Assembly: GCA_964636385.1 (NCBI GenBank)
Contig: CAZWSC010000003.1
Location: 1-49,087, forward strand
Origin: CAZWSC01 sp964636385
GTDB taxonomy: Bacteria; Eisenbacteria; RBG-16-71-46; CAIMUX01
Direction: 5' to 3'
DNA: 49,087 nucleotides
Under the pieces are notes generated by a model that did not search any database, had not been told where the DNA came from, and saw only the letters and a list, made by a program, of their open reading frames with translations. Both the position numbers and the translations under genes were made by a program. The stretch's first letter is position 1. The number at the start of each line of letters is the position of its first letter. Shown one piece after another: positions 43,579 through 49,087 of this stretch.

Positions 43579-45084
43579 ATGGCGGTGAACGTGCTGATAA
43601 TCGGCGGCGGATTCGCAGGGCTCGCAGCCGGATCCTACCTTGCCCGCAGCGGCGTGGAGACACTCATCCTCGAGCAGCACTCGAAGCCCGGAGGCCTCTG
43701 CACAGGCTGGAGCCGCAAGGGCTACACCATGGACTACTGCGTCCACTGGCTGATCGGCACCGACGGAGAGTCCGAGTTCCGCAGGATGTGGGACGAGCTC
43801 GGAGCCTTCGACAATCCTGACGGATCCAGGACCGGGATCGTCAACCCGGCGTACTTCACTCGCATCGGGCTTCAGGATGGTGACTCGGTCTGCCTCTACT
43901 CGAACATCAACCGCCTGGAAGGTGAACTCAACCGGATCGCCCCGGAGGACCGCGAGGTGACCAAGGACTTCTGCAGGGGCCTGCGCAGCCTCTCCCGCCT
44001 GGATGCCATCGTACTGGACGAACGGCACGGCAGGCTCGGCCGGTTCCGTCACCACCTGAAGCACGCCTCATCGAGCATCACCATGATGCGCCATGCGACC
44101 ACCACCGTCGGCAGCCTGTCCAGGCGCTGCAGGACCCCCCGGCTCGCGGAGATGCTCCTGGCCGGCATTCCGGGGGACTGGAGCCTGATCGCCCTCTCCA
44201 TGGGACTGGCCATGCAGCACGCCGGTCGCGCAGGCTACCCGGTCGGAGGCTCGATTGCCCTTTCCGGGAACATCGAGGCCATGTACAGGCGCCTTGGAGG
44301 ACGGATCCGCCACAACGAACGGGTGGAGTCGATCATCGTCGAGAATGGCAGGGCAGCGGGCGTACGGCTTGCTGACGGCGGAGAGGTTCGCGCCGGCTAC
44401 GTCGTCTCCGCAGCGGACGGGCGTCAGACCCTCTTCGGCATGCTGCCCGGGATCGGTCTGCCCCGTCCGCTCAAGGATGCCTATGCGAAGTATCCCCTGT
44501 TTCCATCAAGCATCTTCATCGGTCTGGGGGTAAACGCAGACCTGTCGCACCTCCCGCATGCCTCCATGCCGTACCTCGACCAGCCCCTGACCCTGCCCGA
44601 CGGGGATTCGCATCACAGGTTCAACGTTTCCGTGTACAACCACGACCCGACTCTCGCCCCGGAGGGCAGGACATTCGTTGCCGTACTCATCAACACCTGG
44701 AAGGGACCCTACTGGATTGATTTGCGAAGGAAGAACCCGCAGGAGTATGCGAGGGAGAAGGCCAGGATCGGCGCATTCGTGGTGGACGCCCTGGAGAGGA
44801 ACTTCGGCCGGATCAGGGAGGCGGTCGACGTTCTCGACGTCTCCACACCGGCAACAGTCTTCCGGTACACAGGCAACTGGAAGGGCAGCTACGAGGGTTT
44901 CGCCCCGACGCCGCAGACCCTGACGAAGAGCCTCCCCCGCACTATCCCCGGACTGGGACGCTTCCGCATGGCCGGGCAGTGGACTTCCCCCGGGGGCGGC
45001 CTCCCGACGGCCGCGCAGGAGGGGAGAAACGCCGCACTGGCGATCTGCAGGGAGTTCGGGATTACTTTCAGGGCCAGACCGTAG
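43579..45084 (+). CDS. FAD-dependent CrtI/phytoene-desaturase-like oxidoreductase
   Basis: The 501-residue protein starts with the dinucleotide-binding motif 'VLIIGGGFAGLAAGSYLARS', followed by 'EQHSKPGGLCTGW' as in CrtI and related flavoenzymes. It ends with 'GLGRFRMAGQWTSPGGGLPT', the C-terminal FAD motif of this family. No other carotenoid gene is near, so the substrate may differ (retinol saturase-like or lipid). GGAGAG precedes the ATG, and a 6-bp hairpin (43528-43543) lies in the leader. Confidence 0.8.
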   Translation: MAVNVLIIGGGFAGLAAGSYLARSGVETLILEQHSKPGGLCTGWSRKGYTMDYCVHWLIGTDGESEFRRMWDELGAFDNPDGSRTGIVNPAYFTRIGLQDGDSVCLYSNINRLEGELNRIAPEDREVTKDFCRGLRSLSRLDAIVLDERHGRLGRFRHHLKHASSSITMMRHATTTVGSLSRRCRTPRLAEMLLAGIPGDWSLIALSMGLAMQHAGRAGYPVGGSIALSGNIEAMYRRLGGRIRHNERVESIIVENGRAAGVRLADGGEVRAGYVVSAADGRQTLFGMLPGIGLPRPLKDAYAKYPLFPSSIFIGLGVNADLSHLPHASMPYLDQPLTLPDGDSHHRFNVSVYNHDPTLAPEGRTFVAVLINTWKGPYWIDLRRKNPQEYAREKARIGAFVVDALERNFGRIREAVDVLDVSTPATVFRYTGNWKGSYEGFAPTPQTLTKSLPRTIPGLGRFRMAGQWTSPGGGLPTAAQEGRNAALAICREFGITFRARP

Positions 45085-45305
45085 CGCCGGCTCCAGACAG
45101 AGCCACACCAGTCACGCAATAGGCTTGCCAAAAGGCTTCCGAAGGAAGACCATGTTGGTTTGATTCGTGACCTTCTGCCGTCGGCAAACCGGCAGGTACT
45201 GGGTCTTCATCAATCGTCACATGGTGGTTCGGGCATGGTGCCCGGACCGACACATTGACAGACTCACGGCGCCGGCCCCGATCGGCGTCTGCAGCGGAGG
45301 AGAGA

Positions 45306-45518
45306 ATGAACGGCGCCCTCCTGGTCATATGCGCATCCGCCCTCACGGCGGTCTTCGTTCTCCTTGCCTTTCTGGCAGTTGTCATGCGGGTCCTGATGGC
45401 CGTGTTTCCCGCCAGGGTCGACAAGGGGGTTGACCCCGCAACAATCGCAGCGGTGACCGCTGCCGCGGCGGCCGCCATGCCGGGCACCCGGGTCACAAAG
45501 GTCGAGGAGGTGCGATGA
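45306..45518 (+). CDS. oadG: OadG-like small membrane subunit of a sodium-pump decarboxylase
   Basis: This 70-residue protein has one long N-terminal helix ('LLVICASALTAVFVLLAFLA') and an Ala-rich hydrophilic tail, like OadG/MmdD gamma/delta subunits that hold the complex together. GGAGGAGAGA precedes the ATG. Its stop overlaps the oadA start (ATGA at 45515-45518). Assignment rests on size, topology and position before oadA-oadB. Confidence 0.75.
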   Translation: MNGALLVICASALTAVFVLLAFLAVVMRVLMAVFPARVDKGVDPATIAAVTAAAAAAMPGTRVTKVEEVR

Positions 45519-47443
45519 TATTCGCCCAGAAGCCCAGGAAGATCCGCGTGATGTTCACCCCGTTCCGCGACGGACTGCAGAGCAGCTTCGGAGGGAAGGT
45601 CCGCCTGAGCGACTTCCTGCCCGCGATGGAGCTCTCGGCCCGGGCGGGGATCCGCCACTTCGAGTTCGGCGGAGGCGCCCGCTTCCAGGCCCCCCTCTTC
45701 TACCTTGGGGAGAACCCTTTCGACTGCATGCGCGAGATGCGCAGGGCTGTCGGCCCGGACGCCGACCTGCAGATCCTGACGAGGTCTGTCTCCGGCGTTA
45801 CCCTCACGAACCAGTCGCCGGAAGGGCTCGCCCTGCAGGCCAGGCTGATGGCCGCGGCGGGAACCACCTGGGACCGCAACTTCGACTACATGAACGACGT
45901 GGACAACCTGGTGAAGACCGGCCGGCCGATACTGGATGCCGGAATGCACCACCAGCTGGCGATCGCACTCATGGGACTCCCCTTCAAGTCCGAGACGGTT
46001 CACACCCCCGAGTTCTACATAGGGATCGGGAAGAAGGCTTTGGAAAGCGGCATACGGATCGACTCCATCTGCCTGAAGGACGCCAGCGGCACCACAGATC
46101 CCGTGACCGTCTACAGGACAGCCGTCGGGCTCCGCAAAGCAATGCCTCCCGAGATGCCACTCTGGATGCATACGCATGACACTGCCTCCACGGCGGTCTC
46201 CTGCTATCAGGCTGCCATACACGGCGGGTGCGACGGCGTCGATGTCTCGATCCGGCCGATCGCATCCGGCACCGTCCAGCCCGACGGCCGCTCCCTGGCC
46301 CACGCGCTCAAGGGGACTGGGTACGAGCTGGACATGGATGTCTCCAGGTTCCCCGAGATCGAGGCCCTGCTCGAGGAGGGGATGAAGGAGTACGCATTCA
46401 ACCCGACGACCACCACGGCCGACGCCCGCGTGCTGGGCTTCCCGATGCCGGGCGGCGCAATCGGCCCCAATGTGCACATGATGGTCAAGGCCGGGATCCT
46501 GGACCGCTATGCCGAGGTCCTGTCGGAGTTCCCGATCGTGGTGGAGGCCGGCGGCGCATGGACAAGCGTCACGCCCGGAAGCCAGCAGTACTGGCTTCAG
46601 GCCTTCAACAACGTCATGTACGGTCGCTGGGAGAAGATCGAGGCCGGATACGGCCGCGCAGTGCTGGGATACTTCGGCAGGACTCCCCTGCCTCCCGATC
46701 CCGAAGTGGTCAGGATCGCGTCGGGCCAGCTCAGGCTCGAGCCGTTCGACGGCGACCCGCTCGAGGCCGCCCCCAAAAACATCGAGCCCGCAAGGAAGGC
46801 TCTCGAGGAGCACGGGCTTCCCGTGACCGATGAGAACATCTTCCTCGTTCTCGCTTGCATGGTCCCGGGCAAGAAGATCGAGACCAACGAGGGGCTCCGG
46901 CTTCTGCTCGGGAATCCGAAGCTCGACATACCCCTGAAGGAGAGGAAGAAGACGGACACCGCCGCGCCTGCCGCCGAAGCCGTCGGCAACCCTGCCCCGG
47001 CCATCCATGCGCCGCATCCCCTGAACGGCCCCGTTACCACGCGCGTCGAGGTTCGCGAAGGGGCGACTCTCCGCACCTTCTCCGTGACTGTGGAGCCGCT
47101 GGCCTGGGGATCCTCCGGCTCCGCCTCAGTATCTGCCTCCGCAGCGGCGGCATCGGCGCCGGGGGCTGCCAGTCCCGCCGCCGCCACCGTTGCGGCCGCT
47201 GCCGCGGCATCCTCACCCGCAGGCGGCAACCAGGTCTTCAGCACCTTCGCCGGCCAGGTGGAGCTTGTTGACATACTGAAGAAGGTGGGCGACTCCGTGA
47301 ACGAAGGGGATCCGGTCGCATCGGTGGAGGCGATGAAGGCAACGCACGAGATCCGCACCCGGTTCAGCGGGACTGTGCGTGAAATCCACGTCAGGATCGG
47401 CGACGAAATCGACAGCAACCGTCCGATCATGACGATCGCCTGA
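45515..47443 (+). CDS. oadA: biotin-containing alpha subunit of a sodium-pump decarboxylase/carboxyltransferase
   Basis: The 642-residue protein has an N-terminal carboxyltransferase TIM barrel. It shows 'FTPFRDGLQSSFGG' in place of the usual TLRDxHQS, 'SICLKDASGTT' with the expected carbamoyl-Lys, and metal site 'MHTHDTAS'. A PycB-type domain, an Ala/Ser-rich linker (about 525-570) and a C-terminal biotinyl domain follow; the biotin Lys is K608 in 'VEAMKATHE' (usual EAMKM). It would move CO2 from oxaloacetate or a similar acid to biotin, for decarboxylation by OadB. Because of the variant motifs the acid substrate is not certain. Confidence 0.82.
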   Translation: MIFAQKPRKIRVMFTPFRDGLQSSFGGKVRLSDFLPAMELSARAGIRHFEFGGGARFQAPLFYLGENPFDCMREMRRAVGPDADLQILTRSVSGVTLTNQSPEGLALQARLMAAAGTTWDRNFDYMNDVDNLVKTGRPILDAGMHHQLAIALMGLPFKSETVHTPEFYIGIGKKALESGIRIDSICLKDASGTTDPVTVYRTAVGLRKAMPPEMPLWMHTHDTASTAVSCYQAAIHGGCDGVDVSIRPIASGTVQPDGRSLAHALKGTGYELDMDVSRFPEIEALLEEGMKEYAFNPTTTTADARVLGFPMPGGAIGPNVHMMVKAGILDRYAEVLSEFPIVVEAGGAWTSVTPGSQQYWLQAFNNVMYGRWEKIEAGYGRAVLGYFGRTPLPPDPEVVRIASGQLRLEPFDGDPLEAAPKNIEPARKALEEHGLPVTDENIFLVLACMVPGKKIETNEGLRLLLGNPKLDIPLKERKKTDTAAPAAEAVGNPAPAIHAPHPLNGPVTTRVEVREGATLRTFSVTVEPLAWGSSGSASVSASAAAASAPGAASPAAATVAAAAAASSPAGGNQVFSTFAGQVELVDILKKVGDSVNEGDPVASVEAMKATHEIRTRFSGTVREIHVRIGDEIDSNRPIMTIA

Positions 47444-47455
47444 GGCGGCAGACCG

Positions 47456-48595
47456 ATGCGGATACTTATACAGCTGTACGAACAGTCCGGAATCGCGAAC
47501 ATGACCGCCGGCAACATCGTGATGTTCGTGGTGGGCGGGATCCTCATCTTCCTCGCGATCACGAAGAAGTACGAACCCCTCCTGCTGATCCCGATCGGAT
47601 TCGGATCGATCCTGGCCAACCTGCCCCTGGCCGACCTGAGCGCGGCGATGGACTCACGGGGCGTCGGTGTGATGCAGGTGATCTACAACGCGGGGATCCA
47701 GACGAAGCTGCTCCCTCCCCTGATCTTCATGGGTGTAGGGGTTCTCACGGACTTCCGTCCCCTTCTGGCCCGGCCTCTCACCTTCCTCCTGGGCGCAGCC
47801 GCTCAGCTCGGGATCGTGGTCGCAGCCCTTGCGGCGCACTACATCCTCGGCTTCGATCCGAAGGAGGCGGCCTCCATCGGCATCATCGGAGGCGCCGACG
47901 GGCCTACCTCCATCTTCCTGACAGCGCAGCTTGCCCCGCATCTTCTGGGGGCGGTGGCCGTCTCGGCTTACAGCTACATGGCCCTCGTTCCGGTCATCCA
48001 GCCCCCGATCCTGCGGCTCCTGACAACGAAGAAGGAACGTGGGATCGACATGCCCCAGGCGCGGCCGGTATCCAGGACCGCCGTGATCCTCTTTCCCCTG
48101 GTGACCGGGCTGATCGCCTCCCTGGCCGTGCCTTCCAGCGCGCCCCTGGTCGGGATGCTCATGTTCGGAAACCTGGTCCGGGAGTGCGGCGTGACCGAGC
48201 GCCTGAAGAAGACAGCGGGCGGAGCGATGCTGGACATCGTCACGATTCTGCTCGGCATCGTGGTCGGGGCAACGATGGCGGCTGAGACCTTCCTGACAGG
48301 CCAGACAATCAGGATCCTGATCCTGGGTGCGGTGGCATTCGCTTCCAGCACTGCCGGTGGGATTGCGCTGGCCAAGGGCCTGAACCTGTTCCTGAAGGAG
48401 GGAAAGAAGATCAACCCCTGCATCGGGGCGGCAGGAGTGTCCGCAGTGCCGATGAGCGCGCGTGTTGTACAGCAGTTCGTCTCGGAGCAGACCCGGGGCC
48501 GGGTGAACCCCCTGATGCCGGCCATGGGGCCGAATGTGGCCGGGGTGATCGGGTCGGCCGTGGCTGCCGGCGTCTTCCTGTCGATGCTGATGTAA
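47456..48595 (+). CDS. oadB: OadB-like sodium-translocating decarboxylase beta subunit
   Basis: The 379-residue protein is almost entirely hydrophobic with about nine to eleven membrane helices. It has the sodium-site motif 'IGIIGGADGPTSIFLTAQLA', and near the C-terminus 'MGPNVAGVIGSAVAAG', both characteristic of OadB/MmdB/GcdB. It decarboxylates carboxybiotin and exports Na+. It starts 12 bases after oadA. Together oadG-A-B makes a complete pump without a separate biotin carboxylase. Confidence 0.93.
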   Translation: MRILIQLYEQSGIANMTAGNIVMFVVGGILIFLAITKKYEPLLLIPIGFGSILANLPLADLSAAMDSRGVGVMQVIYNAGIQTKLLPPLIFMGVGVLTDFRPLLARPLTFLLGAAAQLGIVVAALAAHYILGFDPKEAASIGIIGGADGPTSIFLTAQLAPHLLGAVAVSAYSYMALVPVIQPPILRLLTTKKERGIDMPQARPVSRTAVILFPLVTGLIASLAVPSSAPLVGMLMFGNLVRECGVTERLKKTAGGAMLDIVTILLGIVVGATMAAETFLTGQTIRILILGAVAFASSTAGGIALAKGLNLFLKEGKKINPCIGAAGVSAVPMSARVVQQFVSEQTRGRVNPLMPAMGPNVAGVIGSAVAAGVFLSMLM

Positions 48596-48600
48596 CGCCG

Positions 48601-48613
48601 CCGGCATTGCCGG
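48601..48613. terminator. hairpin between convergent oadB and acyl-CoA synthetase genes
   Basis: CCGGC/GCCGG stem with ATT loop in the 21-base gap between convergent stops. No U-tract. Confidence 0.35.
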
Positions 48614-48616
48614 GGA

Positions 48617-49087
48617 TCAGGACTCCGCGTCCTCCTCCAGCCTCTTCACAACCTCCGGATCGGTCAGAAGCCCCGTGTCCTCGGGGCTGAGCGGCTCCCC
48701 GGCCGATACCCGCCTCAGCACGCTGCGCATCAGTTTGCCGGAGCGGCTGTGCGGCAGCGAATCAACGATCCGGATCTCGTCCGGCGGGCCGAGCTCACCG
48801 CTCGCTTCGGAGATCGACTTGCGCAACGCTTCCTCATTCATGCCGGCCCTGTGGTCCGGGACCACATACACGGTGATCCGGCGCACACCTGAACTCACGA
48901 ACTCCACAGCAGCAACCTGGTCCACGCCGGGAAGCTGGGCCAGGGCCGCCTCAATCGCGGCTGTCGAGGCGCCGTGGCTCTCTCGTGCAACGCGGGCCAG
49001 GCCCATCGGCCAGAGATATCCTTCCCTGTCGAGCCTCGCCTTTGCTTCCAGCGCCAGCGGGAACCTCTCCTCGGTCAGTTCGACCGC
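48617..49087 (-). CDS. C-terminal part of an AMP-forming acyl-CoA synthetase (cut by window end)
   Basis: The frame is open from the window edge through 'DREGYLWP' to 48617. It contains 'IEAALAQLPGVDQVAAV' and the A10 motif 'LPHSRSGKLMRSVLRR', whose Lys normally drives adenylation. The hinge region, usually GRxDDxIxxxGxR, reads 'MGLARVARESHGAST' here and is divergent. At least 156 residues are inside the window; the substrate-determining domain lies outside, so acetate or propionate cannot be told apart. Confidence 0.75.
   Translation of the reverse strand, partial: AVELTEERFPLALEAKARLDREGYLWPMGLARVARESHGASTAAIEAALAQLPGVDQVAAVEFVSSGVRRITVYVVPDHRAGMNEEALRKSISEASGELGPPDEIRIVDSLPHSRSGKLMRSVLRRVSAGEPLSPEDTGLLTDPEVVKRLEEDAES

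Noticed and set aside
45253..45283. TTGACA (45255-45260) as the oadG promoter
   Set aside because: At 17 bases downstream the sequence is CCGATC, a poor -10 box.

Overview
The window reads as one continuous stretch of a GC-rich bacterial chromosome, with about 42 protein genes, mostly on the minus strand. I saw no rRNA, tRNA, CRISPR array, insertion sequence or prophage. Several features suggest an uncultivated lineage of the wider FCB group (Eisenbacteria, Fermentibacteria or Krumholzibacteria-like); this is inference, not proof. They are three secreted proteins with FlgD/type IX-like C-terminal tails, a GldA/F/G-type ABC system with a DUF4340 partner, an outer-membrane barrel, an S55 (SpoIVB-like) secreted peptidase and a stand-alone PilT.

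Left part (1-12 kb): an operon-like run cutA, SAM hydrolase, cvpA, macro-domain protein. Next is a lone small gene joining a putative helix-turn-helix to a histone-H1-like basic tail, then a tightly overlapping ABC ATPase / permease / GldG-like / DUF4340 operon. On the plus strand lie a broken lytic transglycosylase gene (frameshift, internal deletion, lost LysM end), an overlapping cheX-cheY pair and an archaeal/eukaryal-type proS.

Middle (12-25 kb, minus strand): a secreted beta-propeller overlapping an S55-type peptidase, an outer-membrane barrel with a good sigma70-type promoter, hisS directly after an aromatic amino acid (histidine-type) ammonia-lyase, and pilT followed by a DUF4388 protein whose remainder looks like a decayed PilT ATPase. 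A lipoprotein follows. Between it and the next gene lies a 25-residue membrane peptide gene with a strong ribosome binding site, a long possible leader and a hairpin terminator.

Regulatory block (25-32 kb, minus strand): a strong promoter, a secreted FG-GAP protein, a 1087-residue Ser/Thr kinase with a decayed P-loop domain and TPR-like tail, and a GAF-sigma54 activator. The short gaps suggest one transcript linking a surface protein, a cytosolic kinase and a sigma54 regulator.

Right part (32-49 kb): two glycosyltransferases and a site-2 protease; then on plus an Mrp-type Fe-S carrier ATPase, a zinc-ribbon/TPR protein, trmB (possibly leaderless), dCMP deaminase and a ClpP-like protease with an acidic N-terminus. 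After these come, on minus, a small membrane protein, an M43-type metalloprotease, a membrane-anchored protein with six 22-residue repeats and a secreted metallo-beta-lactamase-fold protein. A CrtI-like oxidoreductase and an oadG-oadA-oadB sodium-pump decarboxylase operon follow on plus. The window ends inside an AMP-forming acyl-CoA synthetase gene on minus.

Many starts were moved inward from the longest open frame, because a Shine-Dalgarno site, a stop/start overlap or the family's usual N-terminus supports the inner start.
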